Origin: Shewanella jiangmenensis
GTDB taxonomy: Bacteria > Pseudomonadota > Gammaproteobacteria > Enterobacterales > Shewanellaceae
Direction of reading: 5' to 3'
Length of the DNA: 64,000 bases
NCBI RefSeq assembly: GCF_018596335.1
Contig: NZ_JAHEPS010000010.1
Location: 1 to 64,000 of the forward strand
Position numbers and translations under genes: made by a program. This document shows, piece after piece, positions 8,613 to 16,687 of this stretch. Below the pieces are notes generated by a model that worked only from the letters and a program-made list of their open reading frames with translations, ran no database searches and was not told where the DNA came from. The stretch's first letter is position 1; each line of letters opens with the position of its first letter.

Positions 8613-8948
8613 TGCCTGATGCAGTGTGAGTGGTTTTGCATTGCCTGTGTCAAGATGCCTGTGCTCAGCGCGCCTGAGCATTCAGCCTTACGGTGCGATT
8701 AACGTGGCGGTGAACTTTGCCTGTTTGCAGCCAAATTGCGCCATCAAGGTAACAGCCGCCACAAAAGCCGCCACTTTGCTGGACAAACCCTGTCAGTTTC
8801 GATAAAACCCATTGCCGGGGTGCCTCGGCGCGTTGCGCATTCGTTTAAGCGCAGCAGCGCTGTTGGCAGCAATAACAGTATTCAGCCTGGGGCGTTTGCC
8901 AGGCCCACGATAACGATAACAAGCTCGATAATAAGAGAAGGTCAAGTC
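8613..8948. other. cheV-sstT spacer
   Basis: This 336-base stretch has no supported gene. The frame that extends sstT upstream to 8736 has no ribosome binding site. A short GCTCAG/CTGAGC hairpin near 8663 lacks a T tract. The sstT promoter presumably lies here, but I cannot assign its boxes. Confidence 0.5.
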
Positions 8949-10169
8949 ATGAGTTCCAACACGTCTTTACTGGCGCGTCTCGCCGGTGGCAGCCTGGTGC
9001 TGCAAATCCTTGTGGGGATTATTCTGGGTGGGCTGCTTGCTGCATTCAGCCCTGAGCTTGCCAATCAGGTGGCCTTTTTGGGCGATCTGTTTGTTGGCGC
9101 TTTGAAGGCCATTGCCCCTGTGCTGGTGTTTGTGCTGGTGGCTGCATCCATTGCCAATCAGCAAACCGGCACCCAATCCAATATGCGGCCGATTATCGTG
9201 CTCTATTTGCTCGGTACTTTCGCCGCCGCGCTCACCGCCGTGGTGTTAAGTTTTGTGTTTCCGGCCAATCTGGTGCTGGTGGATGCCGCGGCGTCGGCCA
9301 ATCCGCCCCAGGGCATAGGCGAGGTGCTCAATACCCTGCTGTTTAAACTGGTAGACAACCCGGTCAATGCCCTCATTACCGCCAACTATATCGGCATTCT
9401 TGCCTGGGGTTTGGGGCTTGGGATAGTGCTGCGCCACGCCAGCAGCAGTACTAAAACTGTGCTGTCTGATGTGAGCCACGGCGTATCGCAGCTGGTGCGT
9501 TTTGTTATTCGCCTCGCCCCCATTGGTATTTTTGGTCTGGTGGCCGCAACCTTTGCCCAAACCGGTTTTGAGGCTATCGGCGGCTATCTGCAGCTGCTGG
9601 CGGTGCTGCTTGGCGCGATGGCGATTATCGCCTTTGTGGTGAATCCGCTGATTGTGTTTTGGAAGATACGCCGCAACCCCTATCCGCTGGTATTCAAGTG
9701 TTTACGTGAAAGTGGCGTAACTGCGTTTTTCACCCGCTCAAGCGCGGCCAATATTCCGGTGAACATGGCGCTGTGTGAGCGTTTGAAGCTCCACGAAGAT
9801 ACCTATTCGGTGTCTATCCCCCTTGGCGCGACCATCAATATGGCCGGCGCGGCCATTACCATTACTGTACTGACCCTCGCGGCAGTGCACACGCTCGGTA
9901 TTGAGGTGGATTTGGCCACGGCACTGCTTTTGTCTGTGATTGCCTCTGTATCGGCCTGCGGCGCTTCCGGTGTTGCGGGTGGCTCCCTGCTGCTTATTCC
10001 ACTTGCCTGCTCACTGTTTGGTATTTCCAACGATGTGGCCATGCAGGTAGTGGCGGTGGGCTTTACCATTGGGGTCATTCAGGACAGTGCCGAGACGGCG
10101 CTTAACAGCTCAACCGACGTACTCTTTACTGCTGCTGTGTGCGAGGCGGCCGAGCGCAAGGCTGCCTGA
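8949..10169 (+). CDS. sstT: sodium/serine-threonine symporter
   Basis: A 406-residue inner-membrane symporter of the dicarboxylate/amino acid:cation (DAACS) family that imports serine and threonine with sodium. Recognisable segments include the N-terminal LLARLAGGSLVLQILVGIIL, FFTRSSAANIPVNM (the first re-entrant loop region) and SIPLGATINMAGAAITITVL. The length is close to E. coli SstT. The ATG at 8949 follows AAGAGAAGG, and the conserved N-terminus begins there. It is single-gene, closed by the terminator at 10291. Confidence 0.93.
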   Translation: MSSNTSLLARLAGGSLVLQILVGIILGGLLAAFSPELANQVAFLGDLFVGALKAIAPVLVFVLVAASIANQQTGTQSNMRPIIVLYLLGTFAAALTAVVLSFVFPANLVLVDAAASANPPQGIGEVLNTLLFKLVDNPVNALITANYIGILAWGLGLGIVLRHASSSTKTVLSDVSHGVSQLVRFVIRLAPIGIFGLVAATFAQTGFEAIGGYLQLLAVLLGAMAIIAFVVNPLIVFWKIRRNPYPLVFKCLRESGVTAFFTRSSAANIPVNMALCERLKLHEDTYSVSIPLGATINMAGAAITITVLTLAAVHTLGIEVDLATALLLSVIASVSACGASGVAGGSLLLIPLACSLFGISNDVAMQVVAVGFTIGVIQDSAETALNSSTDVLFTAAVCEAAERKAA

Positions 10170-10209
10170 GTCTTTACTGCCTGCTTTCGCTTCTACAGCA
10201 GCCTGAGCT

Positions 10210-10269
10210 CCAGTAGCAAAAGTTCCAGTAGCGAAAGCCCCAGACGCAAGAGCCCCAGACGCAAGAGCC
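10210..10269. repeat. 15-bp tandem repeat, four copies
   Basis: Four contiguous 15-base units: CCAGTAGCAAAAGTT, CCAGTAGCGAAAGCC, then two identical CCAGACGCAAGAGCC. They sit between the sstT stop codon and its terminator, so they would be in the 3' untranslated region. Confidence 0.9.
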
Positions 10270-10290
10270 TGAAGGAATTTGAACATCATA

Positions 10291-10326
10291 AAAAAGCGGC
10301 AGCATAATGACACTGCCGCTTTTTTT
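10291..10326 (+). terminator. terminator of sstT
   Basis: A twelve-base-pair stem AAAAAGCGGCAG/CTGCCGCTTTTT with a ten-base loop and a T run. The T run continues directly into the leader of the next gene. Confidence 0.93.
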
Positions 10327-10383
10327 ATGCCATTTTCAATGGTGTTCTTTGCCTGGTTTTTATATTACTTAGGGAGATTTGCC

Positions 10384-10968
10384 ATGCTGCTGGTGGATTT
10401 TTCGAGGGCCGACACTCCCGTACGCTGGTATAGCATCAACGATGGGGTGATGGGCGGTTTGTCAGCATCGAGTCTGCGGCTATCCCCGGAAGGTTTTGGC
10501 GTGTTTTGCGGTCATCTGTCCCGCGAGAACGGTGGCGGCTTTGCCTCTGTTTATCTTGAATTTCCGCCGACTGACGTCAGTGCATTTACCGGCATTGAAA
10601 TTGAATTAAGCATGCCGCAGCGGTCTTTTAAACTGAACCTTAAAGACAGAAACTGCCGCGACTATCTCTATCAGGCTGCACTGACAATGCCTGCCCCCCT
10701 CATCAGGGGCGGGAGTGGCCAAGCGAATGATGACGCCAATGAAGACATCAATGCTGCAGCATTTAGAGAAAAGGGTGCAGCAGAGGGCGGCAGGTGGCTG
10801 CGCTGCCGCCTGCCTTTTGCTCATTTCAAAGCAATGCGCCGCGGCATGCCGGTTCAGGCGCGAGCCCTTGATTTGACAGCCCTTACCGAGCTTGCCCTGG
10901 TCGCGGCCGGGGCGCCTGAGGGCGACTTCAGTTTGCGACTTCGCAGCATCGGCTTATACCGCGACTGA
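10384..10968 (+). CDS. CIA30-domain protein
   Basis: A 194-residue protein resembling the CIA30 family (named after a complex I assembly factor; a beta-sandwich, carbohydrate-binding-like fold). The family start LVDFSRADTPVRWYSINDGVMGGLS and the segment GHLSRENGGGFASVYLEF are visible. The start is set by AGGGAG nine bases before ATG 10384. In bacteria the role is not established; assembly or stabilisation of membrane complexes is only inferred from the name. A Gly/Asn/Asp-rich loop near residues 110-130 is not typical. Confidence 0.75.
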   Translation: MLLVDFSRADTPVRWYSINDGVMGGLSASSLRLSPEGFGVFCGHLSRENGGGFASVYLEFPPTDVSAFTGIEIELSMPQRSFKLNLKDRNCRDYLYQAALTMPAPLIRGGSGQANDDANEDINAAAFREKGAAEGGRWLRCRLPFAHFKAMRRGMPVQARALDLTALTELALVAAGAPEGDFSLRLRSIGLYRD

Positions 10969-11422
10969 AGCTCAGTTTACTTTGCCCATCGCTCTGATGA
11001 GATGCATCCATGACGTTAGCCAATGGCTTTCTCGTTCCGGCACTTAGCTTTGACAGCTCCTCATTTACACAGTGCTATGCAGCTGACCCAAATCACGGCA
11101 GTGATATCGAACGATCGATAAAGTGAGCTTGCTCGCGTTTTTAATTTTCGGCGGCGTTACACTGGCGCCAGCAGATAAGTGAATTTTATCCCCTGCTAAT
11201 TTATTGAATTATTGTTAGCTTCAGCTAATGGCTTGTTAATTATTTTATCGCATTCAATGATGTGGCCGCGTTGGCGGCGACATCAGGAGAAATCGGTCGA
11301 TGGCGACTATGCTGAGTGCTGCAGCGGTTTTTGGCAGCTTTGCTGCAACGGAAAGCTGGCAAAGCCGGGTGGCGCCGTTAAGTGCCTTAATGCGCCGGCG
11401 TTTGGGAGGATGGGAGGAGCAT
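10969..11422. other. gene-free stretch before the 97-residue hypothetical gene
   Basis: About 450 bases without a supported gene. AT-rich sequence at about 11180-11260 could hold a promoter for the gene at 11423. Longer frames upstream (from 11212 or 11300) have poor start sites. Confidence 0.5.
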
Positions 11423-11716
11423 ATGGATTTGAGAGAGACTATCGGCAGTTTTGTCGATGAGCGGCCGGAGCAGGGCGACAGCCTGACCCTGTATCGGGAA
11501 AATGGGCGGGTGTATTTGCAAACCTGGTTCAGTGATGGCTGCCACAGCCGCGATGAAATGGCGGTGACTCAAACCGAACATGGCATGCGCCTTGACGACA
11601 AAGGTGGCAACTTTTTCGGCGAGTTTTTTGTAATGACAGCTGCCGGGCTTGAGTTTCATAACGACGCTGGCTGCTTTTACACGGCGCCCTTTTATCGCGA
11701 GCAGGCCGAAGCGTAA
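11423..11716 (+). CDS. hypothetical protein, 97 residues
   Basis: I do not recognise this family. The start at 11423 is supported by GGGAGGAG five bases upstream. The protein is acidic and hydrophilic (MDLRETIGSFVDERPEQG at the start), with aromatic and glycine-rich segments (GGNFFGEFFVM) suggesting a small beta-rich soluble fold. It has no signal peptide or membrane segment. It is convergent with rluA; the two stop codons share one hairpin. Confidence 0.65.
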   Translation: MDLRETIGSFVDERPEQGDSLTLYRENGRVYLQTWFSDGCHSRDEMAVTQTEHGMRLDDKGGNFFGEFFVMTAAGLEFHNDAGCFYTAPFYREQAEA

Positions 11717-11737
11717 GCGCCGCTAAAACGGCGCTTT
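11716..11737. terminator. shared convergent hairpin over both stop codons
   Basis: Stem AGCGCCG/CGGCGCT with loop CTAAAA. The left arm overlaps the stop of the gene at 11423-11716 and the loop contains the rluA stop. The T tract is weak, so efficiency is uncertain. Confidence 0.45.
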
Positions 11738-12412
11738 ACTGATAAATTCCATCGATTTGCCGCTGTAGGGGTGGCGAAAACAAAGCCGCTCGGCATGCAG
11801 GCACAGCCTTGGCATAGCGCTTTGCACCGTGCCTGTTTCAGCGGCCGCGGTTTGAAACGCAGAATCACACCCGTAAAAGTCATCCCCCAGAATGGGATGG
11901 CCAATGGCCAGCATATGCACCCTAAGCTGGTGGGTGCGGCCGGTTTCTGGAATCAGTTCCATCAGCGCTGAGTTACCGCGCGTTTCAAGCACCCGATAAT
12001 GGGTGATGGCGGCGCGGCCTTCCTTTTTATCCACCTTCTGCCAGGGCGGATTGTCCCTGTCTTTGCCAAGTGGCAGGTCGATGGTGCCTTTGCCATTCGC
12101 CGGTGTGCCCGCCACCAGGGCGATATAGCGCTTTTCTGTTTCGCGGTTCTGAAATTGGGTTTTCAGCGAGGATTCGGCCTGCTTGCTGCGGGCAAATACC
12201 ATGATGCCCGAGGTGGCGCAGTCGAGCCGGTGCACGAGCAGCGCCCCCGGGTAGATCATTTCAAGCCGGGTGAGGGCGCAGTCATGGGTGTGCGCCGCCA
12301 TGCCGGGGTTTGACAGGAGGCCCGACGGCTTGTTGATGATAATAATGTCCCTGTCCACGTAGCGGATATCCAGCCAGGGAAGTTTCGGGGGGCGGTATTC
12401 AAAAATCTGCAT
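11723..12412 (-). CDS. rluA: RluA-family rRNA/tRNA pseudouridine synthase
   Basis: A 229-residue RNA pseudouridine synthase. The catalytic motif HRLDCATSG contains Asp64, and ETGRTHQLRVHMLAIGHPILGD is the conserved C-terminal motif. In E. coli RluA modifies U746 of 23S rRNA and U32 of four tRNAs; the short form without an S4 domain matches RluA rather than RluC/D. AGGAG lies upstream of ATG 12412. It is probably the last gene of the acpH operon, 44 bases after the thioredoxin-like gene. Confidence 0.85.
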   Translation of the reverse strand: MQIFEYRPPKLPWLDIRYVDRDIIIINKPSGLLSNPGMAAHTHDCALTRLEMIYPGALLVHRLDCATSGIMVFARSKQAESSLKTQFQNRETEKRYIALVAGTPANGKGTIDLPLGKDRDNPPWQKVDKKEGRAAITHYRVLETRGNSALMELIPETGRTHQLRVHMLAIGHPILGDDFYGCDSAFQTAAAETGTVQSAMPRLCLHAERLCFRHPYSGKSMEFISKAPF

Positions 12413-12456
12413 GTCGGCTCCTGTTAAGGGCCACTATTTTAGCGGATTTTTTACTG

Positions 12457-12966
12457 TCAATTCATCAGCGACGTAATAAAAAGCCGAAGCCGTAGGCCGG
12501 GCTCACTGGTAATGCCTCTGGTGACAAAGTGGATGTTGCCGTCGCCATCGACCACAAAAATCGACGGAAAGCCGCTCACGCCAAATTGTTTGGCAAGCGC
12601 GCCATTGTCGTTGATAGCATCAAACTCATAGCCTTGCTGCTGTAAAAAGGCCCGCACTCTTTCATCGTTTCCGGAATCCACCGCTATGGCGACCACGGGA
12701 TAATCGCTCTCGATGCGGCTTATTGCAGGGGAGGTGAGTTTGCAGACACTGCACCAATCGGCAAAAAAGTACACCAGCGTGGGTTTGCCGCCGCTGTGGG
12801 GCAGGGTAAGCAGACTGTGCTCGACGCCGCTGGCGCTGATGGCCGGCGCGGTGTCTTTGAGCATGTCTTTTTGCTGAAAGGCGGCAATGCCGTAAAACAG
12901 TGCCATGGCGATGGCCGCTTCCAGCAACAGCTGTTTGCGGCGGCTCTTTTTCGGTTTGGGATCCAA
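12457..12966 (-). CDS. membrane-anchored thioredoxin-like protein (ScsD/TlpA type)
   Basis: About 169 residues. An N-terminal basic segment (KPKKSRRK) and one membrane helix (residues about 11-30) place a thioredoxin fold in the periplasm. The redox motif WCSVC (Cys72, Cys75) sits in VYFFADWCSVCKLTSP, and the cis-proline region is VSGFPSIFVV. Likely a disulfide reductase or oxidase of the TlpA/ScsD kind; the partner is unknown. I prefer the TTG at 12966 because AAAGGA is six bases upstream. An ATG at 13008 would overlap acpH and add residues that copy its 3' end in another frame. Confidence 0.75.
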   Translation of the reverse strand: MDPKPKKSRRKQLLLEAAIAMALFYGIAAFQQKDMLKDTAPAISASGVEHSLLTLPHSGGKPTLVYFFADWCSVCKLTSPAISRIESDYPVVAIAVDSGNDERVRAFLQQQGYEFDAINDNGALAKQFGVSGFPSIFVVDGDGNIHFVTRGITSEPGLRLRLFITSLMN

Positions 12967-12976
12967 GTTCAATCCT

Positions 12977-13570
12977 TTACAAATACTCAGCAGGGGTGGT
13001 GCGGGCAAAACGGCGGGAATAGGCCATCAGCTGCGGATACAGGGTACGAAATGCTATCTCAAGCTCGGTGTCGAGGCGTTTGAGCACTTCTTCTGCGCCG
13101 TCAAACAGCGCGGGTTTTGACACCCGGCGGCGCATGCCGTTGACGGCGGCATTCAGGCCGCTGCGAGACGCATAACCGCCAAGCCAATCTTCACGGCACA
13201 TCAGCACGATGGCAGCAGAGAGGTTGTCAGGCAGGTCGGTTGCCGCCTGTAGTGAGGCGTAGGCGCGGGATGCAAAATCCTTAAGTGGCTCATGATGATA
13301 TTCTTCCCAGTCGCGGGCGAGGCGATGGTCAAAACCCAAATCAATCAGCACAGGTGCCACGCGGCGAAGCTGCGCGGGAAACAGGGCGAGGGTTTCTTTA
13401 AAAATTTCGTGTTCGTCGGTGATTTTATCGATTTGTCGGTGCAGCCACAGTCCCTGTTGCAGCGATTTGGGGAAACGCGCGATCGGGCCTTTGGCAAAAT
13501 CACCGGCCAGATTGGCCGCAAGACTGGTGCCGCTGATATCGGCCAGATGCAAATGTGCAAGAAAGTTCAT
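12977..13570 (-). CDS. acpH: acyl carrier protein phosphodiesterase
   Basis: A 197-residue enzyme expected to remove the 4'-phosphopantetheine group from holo-ACP, part of ACP prosthetic-group turnover. The family N-terminus MNFLAHLHLADISG, GDFAKGP and the His/Asp pattern of an HD-like metal site (WLHRQID, FDHRLARDWEEYH) are visible. The length matches E. coli AcpH (YajB). The divergent position next to queA also matches E. coli gene order. It appears to lead an operon with the thioredoxin-like gene and rluA. Confidence 0.9.
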   Translation of the reverse strand: MNFLAHLHLADISGTSLAANLAGDFAKGPIARFPKSLQQGLWLHRQIDKITDEHEIFKETLALFPAQLRRVAPVLIDLGFDHRLARDWEEYHHEPLKDFASRAYASLQAATDLPDNLSAAIVLMCREDWLGGYASRSGLNAAVNGMRRRVSKPALFDGAEEVLKRLDTELEIAFRTLYPQLMAYSRRFARTTPAEYL

Positions 13571-13727
13571 AATTTGTGCTTTGAATGGCGCAAGGGATCA
13601 AGGTATCATGCGCGCCGATGTCTAGGGAACCCTTTACCAATTAAACAAGGCCAAAGAGCCAAGGGGAACCCTTAAGGATGTGACATCGAGCACCCTGAGT
13701 ACACGGCCCCCAAAGGAGTCACGGACG

Positions 13728-13886
13728 ATGTTGAATTGGTTTACCAACGCCCTTGGAATCACCAAAAAAAGTCAGCGTAAAAAAGTGCAGGTGGATATTC
13801 CCTTTGAACACCTGCAGAACGAACCCCGCAGCCAGAGCCCCCAAACCCCGTCAGAGAGTAATAAGCAAGCACCCAAGGATCCTTGA
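13728..13886 (+). CDS. small hypothetical protein, 52 residues
   Basis: Start ATG 13728 is preceded by AAAGGAG. The peptide begins MLNWFTNALGITKKSQRKK, a short amphipathic, basic head, followed by a Pro/Ser/Gln-rich tail (SQSPQTPSESNKQAPKDP) that looks disordered. I do not recognise it. It lies 62 bases before queA and may share its transcript. A longer frame from 13680 lacks a binding site. Confidence 0.6.
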   Translation: MLNWFTNALGITKKSQRKKVQVDIPFEHLQNEPRSQSPQTPSESNKQAPKDP

Positions 13887-13948
13887 TCTTAGCGGGCGCT
13901 GCCCCTAGACTACGCGCGTCTTTTTTGGCCACGGCTTGAGAGTTGTAG

Positions 13949-14986
13949 ATGCGAGTAGCTGACTTTACCTTTGACCTTCCCAATGAATTGATTGCCCGCT
14001 ACCCCATGGCAGAGCGTACCGCGTCCCGATTGCTGCAGCTCGACGGCAGCAGCGGCGCGTTATCCGACCGCCAGTTCACCGATATTCTGAGCCTGATTGA
14101 GCCGGGCGATCTGATGATTTTCAATAACACCCGGGTTATTCCGGCGCGTCTGTTTGGCCAGAAGGCCAGCGGCGGCAAGCTGGAGATCCTGGTGGAGCGC
14201 ATGCTCGATGATAAACGCATCCTGGCCCATGTGCGCTCATCCAAGTCTCCCAAGCCCGGCACCGAAATCCAACTCGACGGCGGCTTCACCATGGTGATGG
14301 ATGCCCGTCACGATGCCTTGTTTGAGCTGTCGCTTAAGGATGATAAAACCATCCTCGAAGTGCTCGAAGCCGTTGGCCACATGCCGCTGCCGCCTTATAT
14401 CGACCGTCCCGATGACGATGCCGACAAAGAGCGCTACCAGACAGTTTACAACGAGCGCCCGGGTGCCGTGGCAGCGCCCACCGCCGGTTTGCATTTTGAT
14501 GAAAAAATCCTCGCCGCGCTCAAGGAAAAAGGCGTCGATACCGCCTTTGTGACCCTGCACGTGGGTGCAGGCACCTTCCAGCCGGTACGGGTGGATAATA
14601 TCCTTGAGCACAAGATGCACTCCGAGTGGGCCGATGTGCCTGCCGATGTGGTTGAAAAAATTCGCGCCACCAAGGCCGCCGGTAAGCGGGTGATTGCGGT
14701 CGGCACCACCTCGGTGCGTTCACTCGAGAGCGCCGCCAAAGCCAGTGCAGGCGAGTTGCAACCTTTCTGCGGCGATACCGACATCTTTATTTACCCGGGG
14801 TTTGAGTTCAAAGTGGTCGATGCCATGGTCACCAACTTCCACCTGCCGGAGTCGACTCTCATCATGTTGGTCAGTGCCTTTGCTGGCTTTGATGAAGTGC
14901 TCAATGCCTATCGTCACGCGGTTGCGCAAAAATACCGCTTTTTCAGCTACGGCGATGCGATGTTTGTGACTAAAAAAGCCCCCTAA
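13949..14986 (+). CDS. queA: S-adenosylmethionine:tRNA ribosyltransferase-isomerase
   Basis: A 345-residue enzyme of queuosine synthesis. It transfers and isomerises the ribosyl part of SAM to preQ1 at tRNA position 34, giving epoxyqueuosine. The whole protein matches the family from MRVADFTFDLPNELIARYP through TAGLHFDEKIL, THVGAGTFQPV-like and VTNFHLPESTLIMLVSAF to the C-terminal FSYGDAMF. It stands before tgt as in most gammaproteobacteria, but a terminator separates the two here. Confidence 0.97.
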   Translation: MRVADFTFDLPNELIARYPMAERTASRLLQLDGSSGALSDRQFTDILSLIEPGDLMIFNNTRVIPARLFGQKASGGKLEILVERMLDDKRILAHVRSSKSPKPGTEIQLDGGFTMVMDARHDALFELSLKDDKTILEVLEAVGHMPLPPYIDRPDDDADKERYQTVYNERPGAVAAPTAGLHFDEKILAALKEKGVDTAFVTLHVGAGTFQPVRVDNILEHKMHSEWADVPADVVEKIRATKAAGKRVIAVGTTSVRSLESAAKASAGELQPFCGDTDIFIYPGFEFKVVDAMVTNFHLPESTLIMLVSAFAGFDEVLNAYRHAVAQKYRFFSYGDAMFVTKKAP

Positions 14987-15010
14987 AGGCATTTTTTGTT
15001 TTAAAATGAC

Positions 15011-15039
15011 GGCCCAACCCTCTGGTTGGGCTTTTTTTT
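15011..15039 (+). terminator. terminator after queA
   Basis: Stem GCCCAACC/GGTTGGGC with loop CTCT and eight T residues. It shows that tgt-yajC-secDF probably has its own promoter in 15040-15180. Confidence 0.92.
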
Positions 15040-15182
15040 GGTGTACATACAACCCTGTTTGGCGTGTTTACACCCGGTTGGACGCGAGACACCTTGAAGG
15101 TGACACCTTGCGTCCCCATGTCTTCGAAACCGGCCACTGCGGCCTTTGAATTCGGTCAGACTGTTTCTCTGACGAGGTCATT

Positions 15183-16307
15183 ATGAAATTTGAACTGATT
15201 ACTACCCAAGGGCGTGCCCGTCGCGGCCGTCTGGTGTTTGAACGTGGCACGGTGGAAACCCCGGCCTTTATGCCAGTGGGCACCTACGGCACAGTGAAGG
15301 GCATGACCCCGGAAGAAGTGCGTGCCACCGGCGCGGACATTCTGCTTGGCAACACTTTCCACCTGTGGCTGCGCCCCGGTGAAGAAATCATGCGTAAGCA
15401 CGGCGATCTGCACGATTTTATGAACTGGCAGCGTCCCATTCTTACCGACTCGGGTGGCTTCCAGGTATTCAGCCTCGGCGATATCCGTAAGATCACCGAA
15501 GAAGGGGTACATTTCCGCTCGCCCATCAACGGCGAAAAGATTTTTATGGATGCCGAAAAGTCGATGCAAATCCAGCATTCACTCGGCTCCGATGTGGTGA
15601 TGATTTTTGATGAGTGCACGCCGTATCCGGCGACCCACGATGAAGCGCGCAAGTCGATGCAGATGTCGCTGCGTTGGGCACAGCGCTCTCGTGATGAGTT
15701 TGACCGCCTGGAAAACCCCAACTCGCTGTTTGGGATTATTCAGGGCAGCGTGTATGAAGACTTACGTGATGAAAGCCTCAAAGGGCTTTTGGAAATTGGT
15801 TTTGACGGCTATGCCGTCGGTGGTCTGGCGGTGGGTGAGCCCAAGGAAGACATGCATCGAGTGCTTGAGCATGTGTGTCCGCAAATTCCTGCTGACAAAC
15901 CACGCTATCTGATGGGGGTAGGTAAACCTGAGGATTTGGTGGAAGGCGTGCGCCGTGGCGTTGACATGTTTGACTGTGTAATGCCCACCCGCAATGCCCG
16001 AAACGGTCATCTGTTTACCAGCGAAGGCGTTATCAAAATCCGCAACGCGCGGCATCGCGATGACACTTCACCGCTCGATCCTAAGTGTGATTGCTATACC
16101 TGCACCAACTATTCCCGTGCGTATTTGCATCATTTGGATCGCTGCAACGAAATCTTGGGAGCCAGGCTCAATACCATCCACAACCTGCGTTATTACCAAA
16201 GGTTGATGGAGGGTTTGCGCGGCGCCATCGAGACGGGTACATTAGACGCCTTTGTTAAGGACTTCTATACCAGTCAAGGTCGCGAAGTTCCCGAGCTTAA
16301 AGACTAA
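15183..16307 (+). CDS. tgt: queuine tRNA-ribosyltransferase (TGT)
   Basis: A 374-residue zinc enzyme that exchanges guanine-34 for preQ1 in tRNAs for Asp, Asn, His and Tyr. Visible landmarks are LTDSGGFQVFSLG near residue 89, GGLAVGEPK, the nucleophile region DCVMPTRNARNG, and the zinc site CDCYTC (about 302-307) with a later His. The length is essentially that of E. coli Tgt (375). It is first in the tgt-yajC-secD-secF operon, so tRNA modification is coupled to Sec genes as in E. coli. Confidence 0.97.
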   Translation: MKFELITTQGRARRGRLVFERGTVETPAFMPVGTYGTVKGMTPEEVRATGADILLGNTFHLWLRPGEEIMRKHGDLHDFMNWQRPILTDSGGFQVFSLGDIRKITEEGVHFRSPINGEKIFMDAEKSMQIQHSLGSDVVMIFDECTPYPATHDEARKSMQMSLRWAQRSRDEFDRLENPNSLFGIIQGSVYEDLRDESLKGLLEIGFDGYAVGGLAVGEPKEDMHRVLEHVCPQIPADKPRYLMGVGKPEDLVEGVRRGVDMFDCVMPTRNARNGHLFTSEGVIKIRNARHRDDTSPLDPKCDCYTCTNYSRAYLHHLDRCNEILGARLNTIHNLRYYQRLMEGLRGAIETGTLDAFVKDFYTSQGREVPELKD

Positions 16308-16333
16308 CAATCAAGCAATAAGAAGAGAAAGCT

Positions 16334-16669
16334 ATGTTCATTTCAAACGCGTATGCCAATGCAGCAGCCGGCGCTCCACAGGGTGGCGGTACCATGGAAC
16401 TTGTGATCATGCTGGGTCTGTTCGGCCTGATTTTCTATTTCATGATCTTCCGTCCTCAGTCCAAGCGCGTCAAAGAGCACAAGAACCTGATGTCGTCTCT
16501 GTCCAAGGGCGATGAAGTGCTGACCAGCGGTGGCATCCTCGGCAAAATCGCCAAAATCGCCGATGACAGCGATTACGTGCTGCTGGCGCTGAACGACAGC
16601 ACCAACATCACCATCAAAAAGGACTATATCGCGGCGGTATTGCCAAAAGGCTCTATCCAGTCCCTGTAA
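16334..16669 (+). CDS. yajC: Sec translocon accessory protein YajC
   Basis: A 111-residue protein that joins SecD and SecF in the inner-membrane complex stimulating SecYEG export. It has a short N-terminus, a single membrane helix (MELVIMLGLFGLIFYFMIF, about 22-40) followed by the family motif RPQSKRVKEH, and a cytoplasmic domain with GDEVLTSGGILGKI. It lies between tgt and secD in the conserved order. Confidence 0.96.
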   Translation: MFISNAYANAAAGAPQGGGTMELVIMLGLFGLIFYFMIFRPQSKRVKEHKNLMSSLSKGDEVLTSGGILGKIAKIADDSDYVLLALNDSTNITIKKDYIAAVLPKGSIQSL

Positions 16670-16687
16670 GCCAAGAGGGCTAAAGGC

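Noticed and set aside
12966..13008. ATG start at 13008 for the thioredoxin-like gene
   Set aside because: It overlaps acpH and lacks a binding site. TTG 12966 has AAAGGA at a good distance.
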